From NCBI GenBank assembly GCA_963557075.1, contig CAUWDA010000003.1:48211-112210 (forward strand): a stretch of 64,000 bases of DNA, read 5' to 3'. Made by a program: the position numbers and the translations under genes. The notes below the pieces were generated by a model. It saw only the letters and a program-made list of their open reading frames with translations. It was not told the DNA's origin and made no database searches. Below are positions 1 through 7,838 of this stretch, in pieces (position 1 is the stretch's first letter; each line of letters opens with the position of its first letter). Origin of the DNA: Flavonifractor sp963557075. GTDB lineage: Bacteria > Bacillota > Clostridia > Oscillospirales > Oscillospiraceae.

Positions 1-164
1 CTCTGAACCCGGGCCTTCACCGCATCCTCGGCAAAGACATAAATACGGGGCAGCTTGACCGTACAGTCCAGATACCGGTTGTTTACGGAGCGCAGCTCCA
101 CCGTGATGGCACGCCCGTTGACGTGCGCCTCTCCCCGGCCATAGCCGGTCATACTCTTGACCAA
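1..164 (-). CDS. yicC: YicC/YloC-family endoribonuclease, N-terminal part (runs off the window)
   Basis: Only the first ~54 codons are present; the gene continues past base 1. The predicted N-terminus, (M)VKSMTGYGRGEAHVNGRAIT followed by VELRSVNNRYLD, is the hallmark start of the YicC family (SMTGYGR, then SVNNRxLD), which are RNA-cleaving or RNA-decay-related proteins. I chose a TTG start at 164: it gives the family's usual few residues before SMTGYG, and a GGGGG-type ribosome site lies just upstream, whereas the internal ATG at 152 would cut the conserved start. It is the last visible gene of the operon that begins with cdaA, separated by about 80 bp from the membrane-protein gene. Identity is confident; the start is less certain. 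Confidence 0.85.
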   Translation of the reverse strand, partial: MVKSMTGYGRGEAHVNGRAITVELRSVNNRYLDCTVKLPRIYVFAEDAVKARVQ

Positions 165-244
165 ATGGGGTTCCCCCTGTTCCTGTATAGTGTCTCCCGC
201 CTCAGAGCGGAAGAGGTCTGTCAAATCTTATACAGTATACCAAA

Positions 245-784
245 CTACCGGTTCTTCCGCAAGACCCTGTCCACCCTGGCGGCATAGAACCCGATCAGCT
301 TGGAAAAGCCGATATCATAGATCACAAAGCCCACGTTCCCGGCGGCAAAGACCATCCAGGACTGGCTGAGGGCCGCGGGCAGGAAGGGCAGGAAGAGCGC
401 TTTCAGTCCAAACCAAAGAATGGCCAGGACCCCGTTGCACACCGCCAGCTTCCCCACCCACTCCAAGGCCCGGCTGGGGATCCGCTCCAGCAGACTCTTC
501 AGCATGGGCCACAGGCCGAAGAAGAGCAGATAGAGCAGCGTCACGCTTTTGGAGGGGACCAGCAGCAGTCCCAGAATGCCGGTGACGGCGTAACAGAAGA
601 AACCGGCGGCCAGGCCGGCGGACACCACCGCGCCCGCCGGAAAGAGCCCGGCCAGAGCGACCACGCCCATTTTTCCCGCCGGGGTCAGGAAGGCCAGGTA
701 GAGAAAGATCAATGACAGGCCGGTGAGCAGTCCCACCAGCGCAGTCCGTCCCGCGCCGCCCCGCATAGAATTCCGCTTTGTCAT
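245..784 (-). CDS. Small polytopic membrane protein, function unknown
   Basis: 179 residues, with about five hydrophobic segments (roughly residues 14-34, 38-60, 65-95, 108-130 and 140-165) and a basic C-terminus ending RVDRVLRKNR. There are no catalytic motifs I recognise. The pattern resembles the small all-helical proteins of the ECF-transporter S-component or DUF2232 type, but this is only a resemblance. The start ATG is 4 bp downstream of the J-domain gene stop, so the two are probably co-transcribed. Function is not assigned. Confidence 0.7.
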   Translation of the reverse strand: MTKRNSMRGGAGRTALVGLLTGLSLIFLYLAFLTPAGKMGVVALAGLFPAGAVVSAGLAAGFFCYAVTGILGLLLVPSKSVTLLYLLFFGLWPMLKSLLERIPSRALEWVGKLAVCNGVLAILWFGLKALFLPFLPAALSQSWMVFAAGNVGFVIYDIGFSKLIGFYAARVDRVLRKNR

Positions 785-787
785 GGC

Positions 788-1402
788 TCAGTTCCCGCAG
801 CCGCCGCAAAGGCAGTTGAGACACATGCAGGTGGTACACATATCGCAGGTATCCGGGCCCCCGCTGTAGCCATAGGGCCGGTACGCCTGCCCGCCCTGCC
901 GCATCATCAACAGGGCCTGCCGGTACTCCGCGTTGGACGGGGCCATGTTGCAGGCGATCTGGATGTGCTGGGCGGCTTCGTCCAGCCAGCCCTTCCGGTA
1001 GGCCAGAGAACCGGTCAGGAAGTGCCACTCGGCGTCCTGACTGGGGGCAGTACGGAGCAGCTGCTCCGCCCGGCTCAGATCCCCCACATTGATGGCCTGA
1101 CGGATCTGGTTATAGAGGGCGGAACCCTGGGCGTTGTACTGCTGCTGTTGCTGATAGCCGCCCTGACGGCTCTGCTGATAGCCGCTCTGCTGATAACCGC
1201 CCTGACGGGCGCCGCTGCGCATCTTGTTGATGGCGTCGTAGGCCTCGTTGATCTCCTTCATCTTCTCCTCGGCCAGATCGGCCAGAGGATTGTTCTGATA
1301 GTTGTCCGGGTGATATTTTCGGGCCAGGTCCCGGTAGGCGCGCTTGATCTCGTCGTCACTGGCGTCCGGTTTGACGCCCAACACGCTGTAAGGATCGCTC
1401 AT
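788..1402 (-). CDS. J-domain protein with Cys-rich C-terminal tail
   Basis: 204 residues. Residues 1-60 are a J domain (DPYSVLGVKPDASDDEIKRAYR, then the diagnostic HPD in KYHPDN), which in this family stimulates an Hsp70 ATPase. A Gln/Gly/Tyr-rich linker (about 75-105; QQSGYQQS-type repeats) is followed by a short helical, TPR-like segment (about 110-175). The last 24 residues carry seven cysteines (CDMCTTCMCLNCLCGGC), suggesting metal binding or redox chemistry. The start is MSDPYSV; a longer ORF upstream has no ribosome-site support. It overlaps the DUF5685 gene stop region by 4 bp (translational coupling). The partner Hsp70 is not in this window. Confidence 0.85.
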   Translation of the reverse strand: MSDPYSVLGVKPDASDDEIKRAYRDLARKYHPDNYQNNPLADLAEEKMKEINEAYDAINKMRSGARQGGYQQSGYQQSRQGGYQQQQQYNAQGSALYNQIRQAINVGDLSRAEQLLRTAPSQDAEWHFLTGSLAYRKGWLDEAAQHIQIACNMAPSNAEYRQALLMMRQGGQAYRPYGYSGGPDTCDMCTTCMCLNCLCGGCGN

Positions 1403-2268
1403 GTACGTTTTCTCCTGTCTGTATGATTGGCGGCCTTCCATCGGCCGGTAAACACCAGCTCCTCCACTGCCGGCAGGCCAAGGTAGAGAATGTTCTCCAC
1501 CGTCTCCTGCCAGTGGCCCAGCTCCAGCAGCGCCATGGCGGAGGATGCCAGATTCAGGGAATGGCGCAGGGTGGTGCGCAGGGTCTCTCTCCCCTCCTCC
1601 GCCCCGCCGGGAAAGCGGGCCAGAATGGGGTTATAGGCGCCGGTCTGCCGGTCCTCTTCCAGGTCGTCCCAGGCGTCCACCAGGTAGATCCACCGGCCCA
1701 CATGATAGAGCAGCTGCTCCATGGCCCGGTCCCGGCTCTCCGCACCAGAGGGGGGCGCAGCCGCTGCCAGCAGCCGGGCAAAGGTATCCGCCGTCCGGTC
1801 CATTGAGGAACAGCGCTCCTCCTCCAGCCCATGCAGCTCCTCCAGGCAGCGGCGCACATGGCTGTCAAACTCCGGTCTGGCGGCGGCCGCCCTGCGGTAG
1901 CCCCGCATCAGCAGCCGGGAGAGCAGCCGGGCCGGCAAGCCCTTCAGCCAGCCGCTGTCTGCCACGGTGTCCCGCAGCTTCCAGTAGCTGAGGATGGTGC
2001 CGGCATCCGCCGCCGCATCCACCCCCGGAGAGAGGACGCAGCTTTTCTTTTTGCACCACAGCCGGGCCGGACAGCTCTTGTGCCCGATCTCCGGCCGGCT
2101 GCCGTCCAGCAGCATGGCTAAAAAAGTGAAGTCATAATTGAGGAACATCCGGGCCACAAAGCCGTGCCGTTTGCCCAGTGCGTAACACACTCCGCAGTAC
2201 AGCGCCTCGTAATCCCGGTTTTGCCGCACCTTCAGCTCGTCCCGCCAGGGGCGCACATATCCGAACAT
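1399..2268 (-). CDS. DUF5685-family protein
   Basis: 289 residues. The N-terminus (MFGYVRPWRDELKVRQNRDY, then EALYCGVCYALG) matches the DUF5685 family, whose function is unknown. Visible features are a CxxC pair near residue 26, a second cysteine group near residues 66-77 (C-x5-C-x4-C), and a mainly helical body. Near residue 200 the sequence DAWDDLEEDRQTG recalls the Asp-rich metal/diphosphate motif of all-helical prenyl synthases; that comparison is my inference. It starts in the stop codon of the RseC-like gene (TGATG) and overlaps the J-domain gene by 4 bp, so the three are tightly coupled. A role with the J-protein in metal or cofactor handling is possible but unproven. Confidence 0.8.
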   Translation of the reverse strand: MFGYVRPWRDELKVRQNRDYEALYCGVCYALGKRHGFVARMFLNYDFTFLAMLLDGSRPEIGHKSCPARLWCKKKSCVLSPGVDAAADAGTILSYWKLRDTVADSGWLKGLPARLLSRLLMRGYRRAAAARPEFDSHVRRCLEELHGLEEERCSSMDRTADTFARLLAAAAPPSGAESRDRAMEQLLYHVGRWIYLVDAWDDLEEDRQTGAYNPILARFPGGAEEGRETLRTTLRHSLNLASSAMALLELGHWQETVENILYLGLPAVEELVFTGRWKAANHTDRRKRT

Positions 2269-2696
2269 CAGTCCCCGGGATCAATGGCGGTGATGCAAAA
2301 GGTGATCGAGCGGTTGCGCTTGACCTTGCGGTCCATCAGAACGGCAAGGAGCAGGCCCACAGCAAAGCCAATGATGCCCACACTGGCGCTGATGCCGCCG
2401 CTCATGCCGAGGGCCGCGCAAACAAAATAGCCCAGGAAGAACAGGAGGAACGGCACCAGATAGACCACAACGGCGGCCTTCAGGATACCGCCAGTGGAGG
2501 ACTCCACCTGCACCATGTCTCCCGGCATGGCCCGCACCGGATTGGCTGCCGTGACGGCCACAGTGGAGCTGACCATCAGTTCGCTGCACCCGCCGCCGCA
2601 CTTGGAGCAGTCGTGTCCGCAGGCGGACTGCCGCTTTACCGAGACCTCTGCCCGGCCGTCAGGAAATACTTTCGTTACTTTTGCTGTCTGGATCAT
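2268..2696 (-). CDS. RseC/SoxR-reducing-system-like membrane protein
   Basis: 142 residues with the RseC-family layout: a short N-terminal soluble domain with four cysteines (CGHDCSKCGGGC, about residues 18-29), then two membrane helices (about 66-87 and 95-117) and a short basic tail (MDRKVKRNRS). RseC relatives take part in electron supply to Rnf/SoxR-type systems in some bacteria; in Clostridia the job is unclear. The start MIQTAKVTKV is supported by AAAGGTGA about 5 bases upstream. It sits 46 bp after cdaR and is coupled to the DUF5685 gene by a TGATG overlap. Confidence 0.8.
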   Translation of the reverse strand: MIQTAKVTKVFPDGRAEVSVKRQSACGHDCSKCGGGCSELMVSSTVAVTAANPVRAMPGDMVQVESSTGGILKAAVVVYLVPFLLFFLGYFVCAALGMSGGISASVGIIGFAVGLLLAVLMDRKVKRNRSITFCITAIDPGD

Positions 2697-2742
2697 GCAA
2701 TCACCTTTCGTTATTATCCTGGAAACTCCTGACTCCCTCTTT

Positions 2743-3987
2743 TCAGGAGAGCGAGATGGAGATCGAGTAGTCGCCAACCACGCCGACCTGGCTGCTGCCG
2801 TCCAGATAGACCTTGACAGGGACGGTGCGGCTGCCGGTAGAGGGATCGGTATTGGACAGATCGGCCACGATACGCAGCTGGGACTCTGTCACCTTCTCCA
2901 CGTCCTCCTCCGGCCCCCGGATCAGAACACTACAGGATTTTGTGATGGCCTCTGCCTCATAACCTGCCGGCTTGTTGATGATCTCGATGTTGGACACCTT
3001 CATAGTCCGGGTGGTCAGGCCCTCAATGATCACTGTCACCTCCACCTCGGTGATGCCGCTGACGTTGGTCAGCTCCGGGGAGAGGGCGATCTCCTTGGTA
3101 AAGGTATTGGTCCCGTACACATCAGACAGCTCGATATCGCCCAGAGAGATCTCTTTCAGACCCTCCAGGTCCGCCTGACTGCCCGACACCATAATGGAGT
3201 CGGCGGGTTCAATCGTCACTTTGGCGTCGGCCTCCGAGGCGCCGCCGCCGGCGATCAGGTTGACGGTGAGCGGTACCTCCTTGAGCACCTCCACCGGCAG
3301 AGTGACCAGCACGCCGCCCGGCTCGGCGGTCAGCTTGCTGTCCGATATCACCTTGTCGTTCCGGTCCATCAGGCTGTAGCTGCACTGCTGGCTGTAAGTC
3401 TCCGTCAGGTCCTCCTGGGAGATAATGACCTGAGCGTGATCCACCTGCTCCACCAGCTCCTCAGGACCGCTGATGCTGATCCGCTGGGGGGTAACGGAGA
3501 TCTCTCCACGCTGATAGCCCTCAGCCACGCTGCCCTCGAAGGCGGCCACCACATCTACCTCCCTGGTTTTCCAGCGCGAAACGGTAAACACGACATTGGA
3601 GGGGCTGGTATAGCGCAGGTCGATGGCGTCGGTGGAGGTGATGGACCTGGGATACCCGATCAGGCGGGTGGTGATGGGAATGGACTGCTCCCCCGGCCCG
3701 GTAATACCGGACACATCGACGGTGATGGTCACATCCCCCTGGGACAGGCGGTTGAATACGTCCCGTCTGGCCTGGATATTCAGGCTGACCGTTTGACTGG
3801 CCCCCTCGGAGATCATCAGGCCCCGCTCCTCCAATACGTCTAGGCCGCTGTATACCACCTGTACGTTGCGCAGGGTGCCTGTGGTCACGGGGTTGGCATC
3901 TTTGCCCACATAGACCCACAGAGCAAAGGCCATCAGAAGGGAGATCAGAATATAGAACCACTTGCTGTCAGTGATTTTTTTCGACAT
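2743..3987 (-). CDS. cdaR: YbbR-repeat protein CdaR, regulator of diadenylate cyclase
   Basis: 414 residues: a short cytoplasmic start, one membrane helix (about residues 9-26, WFYILISLLMAFALWVYVG), then a long extracytoplasmic region of beta-rich YbbR-type repeats, each containing segments such as SVSLNIQ, VTVDVSG and VPVKVYLDG. CdaR binds and modulates the membrane diadenylate cyclase CdaA. The gene begins inside the 3' end of cdaA (20-bp overlap), the usual cdaA-cdaR arrangement. No glmM follows here, unlike the common cdaA-cdaR-glmM order; instead the RseC/DUF5685/J-domain genes come next. Confidence 0.93.
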   Translation of the reverse strand: MSKKITDSKWFYILISLLMAFALWVYVGKDANPVTTGTLRNVQVVYSGLDVLEERGLMISEGASQTVSLNIQARRDVFNRLSQGDVTITVDVSGITGPGEQSIPITTRLIGYPRSITSTDAIDLRYTSPSNVVFTVSRWKTREVDVVAAFEGSVAEGYQRGEISVTPQRISISGPEELVEQVDHAQVIISQEDLTETYSQQCSYSLMDRNDKVISDSKLTAEPGGVLVTLPVEVLKEVPLTVNLIAGGGASEADAKVTIEPADSIMVSGSQADLEGLKEISLGDIELSDVYGTNTFTKEIALSPELTNVSGITEVEVTVIIEGLTTRTMKVSNIEIINKPAGYEAEAITKSCSVLIRGPEEDVEKVTESQLRIVADLSNTDPSTGSRTVPVKVYLDGSSQVGVVGDYSISISLS

Positions 3988-4855
3988 TCTGCTTCTCCCC
4001 CTTTCCGCCCCGGAGCAGATTCAGCAGCTTTGACCGATGGGGGGTCTCCGTCTGCTCCTTCTCCGGCATCAGTTCGTTGCGCAGCAGCCGCTCCAGCGTC
4101 TCGGGCGCCAGGTGGCGCTTGAGCATACCGCCCACCGCCACCGAGATGGAGCCGGTCTCCTCCGAGACGATGGCCACTACCGCGTCGGTGTGCTCGCTGG
4201 CGCCGATGCCGGCCCGGTGGCGCATGCCCAGCTCCCGGGACAGATTCACGTTGCCCGACATGGGGAGCATACAGCCTGCGCCCACAATGCGCCCACCCCG
4301 GATGATAACGGCGCCGTCATGGAGGGGGGCTTTGTTCCAGAAGATATTTTTCAGCAGTTCGGCGCTCACCGAGCAGTCCAGCGCTGTTCCGGTCTTGATG
4401 GCGTCCTCCAGCATATTTTTCCGCTCAAAGACCATCAGCGCACCGGTTTTAGACTTGGACAGCGAGGTATAGGCCTCCACCGTCTGGGTAATGGCACTGT
4501 CCAGCTCGTTGCGCTCCTCGGCGTGGGTAAAGACCTGCCCCAGCGTGGTGCGGCCCATCTGCTCCAGGAAGCGGCGGATCTCCGGCTGGAAAATGACCAC
4601 CAGGGCCACGCCGCCCCACTCCACCAGCTTTCCTAGCAAAAAGCTAACGGTGTTGAGCTGCATCATACTGGAAATTCCCAAGGCCACGATAAATACCAGG
4701 ACACCTTTGGCCACCGCACCGGAACTGGTGCGCCGGATGAGCATGATAAGCTTATAGATGATGAAGGCCATGATCAGGATATCTACGATATCAGAGATCC
4801 CGATGGGCGTTATCATCCCTTTGAGCTGCTGCAGCAGATATAAAATGCCTTCCAT
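3968..4855 (-). CDS. cdaA: Diadenylate cyclase CdaA (c-di-AMP synthase)
   Basis: 295 residues. It makes cyclic di-AMP from two ATP, a second messenger for potassium, osmotic and wall homeostasis. Three N-terminal membrane helices (about 22-40, 47-64 and 70-90) are followed by the DAC domain, with both signature motifs visible: DGA at 180-182 (LHDGAVII) and RHR at 212-214 (GMRHRAGIG). The C-terminus is a charged tail. It is the first gene of the operon, behind a promoter with TTGTCA, a 17-bp spacer and TATAAT (4938-4966). Confidence 0.96.
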   Translation of the reverse strand: MEGILYLLQQLKGMITPIGISDIVDILIMAFIIYKLIMLIRRTSSGAVAKGVLVFIVALGISSMMQLNTVSFLLGKLVEWGGVALVVIFQPEIRRFLEQMGRTTLGQVFTHAEERNELDSAITQTVEAYTSLSKSKTGALMVFERKNMLEDAIKTGTALDCSVSAELLKNIFWNKAPLHDGAVIIRGGRIVGAGCMLPMSGNVNLSRELGMRHRAGIGASEHTDAVVAIVSEETGSISVAVGGMLKRHLAPETLERLLRNELMPEKEQTETPHRSKLLNLLRGGKGEKQNVEKNH

Positions 4856-4937
4856 ACTCCCTCGTCTCCCGCTCCCCGGCGGCGCCGGTCCATCCTGCCT
4901 GGCCGGATTCCCTTCTCCGACCTACTTTAACCAATTT

Positions 4938-4966
4938 ATTATACTGTATTCCCCTACGATTGACAA
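4938..4966 (-). promoter_or_regulatory. Promoter of the cdaA operon
   Basis: Reading the minus strand, -35 TTGTCA (4961-4966) and a perfect -10 TATAAT (4938-4943) are 17 bp apart. The start codon of cdaA lies about 80 bp downstream, leaving a leader of about 75 nt. This is a strong housekeeping-type promoter. Confidence 0.85.
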
Positions 4967-5030
4967 GGGCATGGGTCATCAATTTTCTGTGAATTCCCTC
5001 CGCGATCCCCCCGTTCCAGAAGAAACACGG

Positions 5031-5064
5031 AAAACGGGGCGTACCGCCTGCCGCGGTACGCCCC
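5031..5064 (-). terminator. Terminator after the cysteine desulfurase gene
   Basis: A perfect 12-bp stem, GGGGCGTACCGC paired across a 5-nt loop (5036-5064), followed on the minus strand by GTTTTCC. It lies 18 bp past the stop of the gene at 5082 and isolates the cdaA promoter. Confidence 0.8.
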
Positions 5065-5081
5065 TAAAAGCCCCTGTTCGG

Positions 5082-6209
5082 TCATGATGAACGCCCAAGC
5101 CGGGCCATCTCCCTGAGAAAGCGGGCCATCTCCGCCCGTGTGCTGAAGTCTGAGACGCTGATCCGCACCGTTCCGACCTCCAGTGTTCCGGCGCTCCTGT
5201 GTGCCAGCGGCGCGCAGTGGAGCCCAGCCCGCACCGCAACGCCCCGCCGGCCCAAGGCCTCACCCGCCACCTCGCAATCCATCCCCTCCACCAGGAAGGA
5301 GAGCACGCCGCTCTGAGCGGCCGGCTCACCGGCCTGGAAAACCTGCACACCGGGCAGCCGGGCCAGTTCCTTCCCTGCCTGACAGATGAGGGCAGACTCT
5401 CCTCTCCCGATGGCCTCCGGCGTCCGTTTTGCCACATAGCGCAGACCGGCCAGCAGTCCGGCGATGCCGGGCAGATTGTGGGTGCCCGCCTCCAGCCGGT
5501 CAGGCAGATCTTCCGGCATTGTCTGGAGGACCGAGGCGCTGCCGGTCCCGCCCTGGAGCAGCGGTACGGCCTCATGCTCCCCACAGAGCAGCAGTCCGGT
5601 ACCCTGGGGGCCATACAGCCCCTTGTGTCCGGGCATGGCAATAAAGGCGGCCCCCAGCACGTCCTGCCGCACCGGCAGACAGCCGGCGGACTGAGAGGCG
5701 TCCACGATGAGGGGCACCCTGTGGCTGCGGCACAGGGCGGCGATCTCCACGATCGGGAGGACAAATCCAAACACATTTGACACATGGGTACACACCACGG
5801 CGGCGGGGCTGGCAGCCAGTCCCGCCGCAAAGGCATCCAGCTGGGCCCTTTGATCAAACAAGGGCGCCTCAGCCACCAGGATCTCCGCCCCCAGGGCGTG
5901 GAGCGGGCGGGTGACAGCGTTGTGCTCCCAGGGAGAAATGAGCACACGATCTCCCGGCCTTACCAGAGAGCGGATGGCAATATTCAACCCGTGGGTGGCA
6001 TTGCAGGTAAAGACCACCCGCTCCGGATTATCCACTCCGAAGAGTCCGGCAGCCTCCTGGCGGCAGGCAAAGGCGGTCTCCGCCGCCCGACGGGCGGGCA
6101 GATGGCCGCCCCGCCCAGGGCTGGCCAGATGGGCCACCGCCCAAGCTGCCGCACGGGCCACCTCCGGCGGCTTTTGCAGTGTTGTGGCGGCGCTGTCCAG
6201 GTAGATCAC
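5082..6209 (-). CDS. Cysteine desulfurase-type class V aminotransferase (Csd/SufS-like)
   Basis: 375 residues. PLP enzymes of this group release sulfur from cysteine (or selenium from selenocysteine) as an enzyme-bound persulfide. Visible landmarks are the N-terminus YLDSAATTLQKP, HVSN near 142-145, VDASQSAG (169-176), the PLP lysine K196 in MPGHKGLYGPQG, and a candidate catalytic cysteine C332 in RAGLHCAPLAH. Its start overlaps the DUF3343 gene stop (ATGA), so the pair is translated together. DUF3343 proteins are proposed sulfur/selenium carriers, which suggests the desulfurase hands its product to that partner. It is not embedded in a suf or isc cluster. Confidence 0.9.
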   Translation of the reverse strand: MIYLDSAATTLQKPPEVARAAAWAVAHLASPGRGGHLPARRAAETAFACRQEAAGLFGVDNPERVVFTCNATHGLNIAIRSLVRPGDRVLISPWEHNAVTRPLHALGAEILVAEAPLFDQRAQLDAFAAGLAASPAAVVCTHVSNVFGFVLPIVEIAALCRSHRVPLIVDASQSAGCLPVRQDVLGAAFIAMPGHKGLYGPQGTGLLLCGEHEAVPLLQGGTGSASVLQTMPEDLPDRLEAGTHNLPGIAGLLAGLRYVAKRTPEAIGRGESALICQAGKELARLPGVQVFQAGEPAAQSGVLSFLVEGMDCEVAGEALGRRGVAVRAGLHCAPLAHRSAGTLEVGTVRISVSDFSTRAEMARFLREMARLGRSS

Positions 6210-6460
6210 AGCCCCACCTCCCGGTAGTCCCCCTCCCCCGTCTGGAGAAAGATCCGCTTGGGGGTAAGCTCCGCCCGGTTGAGGACCACCAGAGCGGCGG
6301 TCAGATTGCGTTCCGACACTTTAACGGAGTGGCTGCACCCCTTTTGATCGATGAGTTTGGGGGATCGGAGGATCCGCGCCGTGATCCCCGCCCGCTCCAG
6401 CGCGGCGGCTGTCCGCTGGGCATAGGTCAGGGAGCGGCAGACGATGAGATAATAGACCAT
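6206..6460 (-). CDS. DUF3343 protein, putative sulfur/selenium carrier
   Basis: 84 residues, MVYYLIVCRSLTYAQRTAAA at the start and KGCSHSVKVSE in the middle: the compact alpha/beta DUF3343 (Se/S carrier-like) family, with conserved cysteine C42 and another at C8. Such proteins are usually coded beside cysteine desulfurases or selenium genes, as here. I chose the ATG at 6460. Its ribosome site GAGGAG is unusual: it is the downstream arm of a perfect intrinsic terminator whose T-run abuts the start codon, so both transcription and ribosome access may be controlled by this hairpin. Confidence 0.8.
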   Translation of the reverse strand: MVYYLIVCRSLTYAQRTAAALERAGITARILRSPKLIDQKGCSHSVKVSERNLTAALVVLNRAELTPKRIFLQTGEGDYREVGL

Positions 6461-6503
6461 AAAAAAACGCTCCTCTCGCACCAGTATATGTGCGAGAGGA
6501 GCG
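6461..6503 (-). terminator. Perfect terminator abutting the DUF3343 start codon
   Basis: Minus strand: CGCTCCTCTCGCAC (6468-6481 side) pairs perfectly over 14 bp with the arm at 6490-6503 around an 8-nt loop, followed by seven T residues (6461-6467) and then directly by the ATG of the DUF3343 gene. It ends the ispD-ispF transcript and also contains the Shine-Dalgarno sequence (GAGGAG) of the next gene in its 3' arm. Confidence 0.9.
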
Positions 6504-6545
6504 AAGCGTGAACCGCAGGACGGCCCTTATCGCCGTCCGTTCTCA

Positions 6546-7019
6546 TTACAGGTCTTCCAGCAGGCATACCGCGTGGGCGGCCATACCTTCCCCGGCGCCG
6601 GTGAATCCCAGCCCCTCCTCGGTGGTGGCCTTCACGCTGACCTGGCTGACATCCAGTCCCAGCCGGGCAGCCAGGTTGGCCCTCATCTGTGGGATATGGG
6701 GCGCCAGTTTGGGCCGCTGGGCCAGGAGGGTGGCGTCGATATTGCCTACCCGGTATCCGGCCTCCGCCAGCCGCTCCCCCACCCGCTCCAGCAGCATCAG
6801 GCTGTCCGCCCCGGCATAGGCCGGGTCTGTATCGGGAAAGAGCTTGCCGATGTCCCCCAGGGCCGCCGCTCCCAGCAGAGCGTCCATCACGGCGTGAGTG
6901 AGCACGTCGGCGTCGGAGTGGCCCAACAGCCCCTTCTCAAAGGGGATATCCACCCCGCCCAGGATCAGCTTACGCCCCTCGATGAGCTTATGTACATCAT
7001 ATCCATGTCCGATCCTCAT
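6546..7019 (-). CDS. ispF: 2-C-methyl-D-erythritol 2,4-cyclodiphosphate synthase
   Basis: 157 residues, full length for IspF. It cyclises CDP-methylerythritol 2-phosphate in the MEP route to isoprenoids. The zinc-binding motif RIGHGYDVH is at the very N-terminus (D8, H10), with H42 following in GLLGHSDADVLTHA; the C-terminus carries KATTEEGLGFTGAGEG. It overlaps the end of ispD by 4 bp, the usual ispD-ispF pairing, and is followed by a strong terminator. Confidence 0.96.
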   Translation of the reverse strand: MRIGHGYDVHKLIEGRKLILGGVDIPFEKGLLGHSDADVLTHAVMDALLGAAALGDIGKLFPDTDPAYAGADSLMLLERVGERLAEAGYRVGNIDATLLAQRPKLAPHIPQMRANLAARLGLDVSQVSVKATTEEGLGFTGAGEGMAAHAVCLLEDL

Positions 7020-7744
7020 GGTTCCTCCCTCCAGGCCATCAGAGCCTCCGCCACCGCCACGTCCTCCGGGGTGGTCAGCTTCAGATTGCAGTAATCTCCC
7101 CCGGTCAGAGCCACCGCCACCCCAAGGCGCTCCACGGCGGAGCAGTCATCCGTCAGCTGGGCTCCGTCCTCCAGCCCCCGGGTCAGGGCCACCCGGATCA
7201 GATCCCGCTGGAACACCTGGGGCGTCTGTACCGCGTAAAGGGCGGACCGGTCGGGGGTAGACTCCACCAATCCGTCCCGGGCCACCTTCACCGTATCTTT
7301 CAGGGGCACGGCGGGGGCAGCCGCCCCACAGCCCGCAGCCCGGTGGATCACCTCATCCAGCAGCCGCTGGGTGACCAGGGGTCTGGCCCCGTCGTGTATG
7401 GCCACCAGATCCACCGAGCGGCTCAACTCCTCCACCCCGGCCAGCACAGACTGGGTGCGGGTGTCTCCTCCCCGCACCACCTTGCGCACCTTGGACAGGG
7501 CGGCATCTTTGCACAGGCCGCTGATAGGGACGATCAGGTCCTCCCGGGTGACCACCACGATCTCGTCGATGAGGGGGCAGGCCTCCAGGGCCTGAAGAGT
7601 CCGCAGGATGACAGGCACTCCATCCAGTGGGAGCAGCAGCTTATCCTGCCCCATCCGGGTGGAGCTGCCCGCCGCCGGTACGACCGCGCCACAGTGGAGC
7701 GACGGGGCGCACCGCCCCCGGAGCAGCCGGGAAATCAGCCCCAT
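7016..7744 (-). CDS. ispD: 2-C-methyl-D-erythritol 4-phosphate cytidylyltransferase
   Basis: 242 residues. It joins CTP to methylerythritol 4-phosphate (MEP pathway). The nucleotide-binding motif AAGSSTRMGQDKLLLPLDG is at about 25-45, with AIHDGARPLV near 122 and the C-terminal NLKLTTPEDVAVAE typical of IspD. A short extension (MGLISRLLRGRCAPSLHC) precedes the core. The start at 7744 has a strong GGAGGAAGG site; longer ORF readings run into the carD terminator. Confidence 0.95.
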   Translation of the reverse strand: MGLISRLLRGRCAPSLHCGAVVPAAGSSTRMGQDKLLLPLDGVPVILRTLQALEACPLIDEIVVVTREDLIVPISGLCKDAALSKVRKVVRGGDTRTQSVLAGVEELSRSVDLVAIHDGARPLVTQRLLDEVIHRAAGCGAAAPAVPLKDTVKVARDGLVESTPDRSALYAVQTPQVFQRDLIRVALTRGLEDGAQLTDDCSAVERLGVAVALTGGDYCNLKLTTPEDVAVAEALMAWREEP

Positions 7745-7762
7745 ATACCTTCCTCCTTTTGC

Positions 7763-7788
7763 AAAAAAGGAGCCTGACGGCCCCTTTT
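7763..7788 (-). terminator. Terminator between carD and ispD
   Basis: On the minus strand AAAAGGGGCC pairs with GGCTCCTTTT (one G-U pair) around a GTCA loop and runs into TTTTTT. It lies about 50 bp past carD and just upstream of the ispD ribosome site, so part of the carD transcript may read through into ispD. Confidence 0.7.
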
Positions 7789-7838
7789 CCTTGCCTGATA
7801 TGGGCGGGGCGGCCTGCCGTCCCGCCGTTGTATCCATA

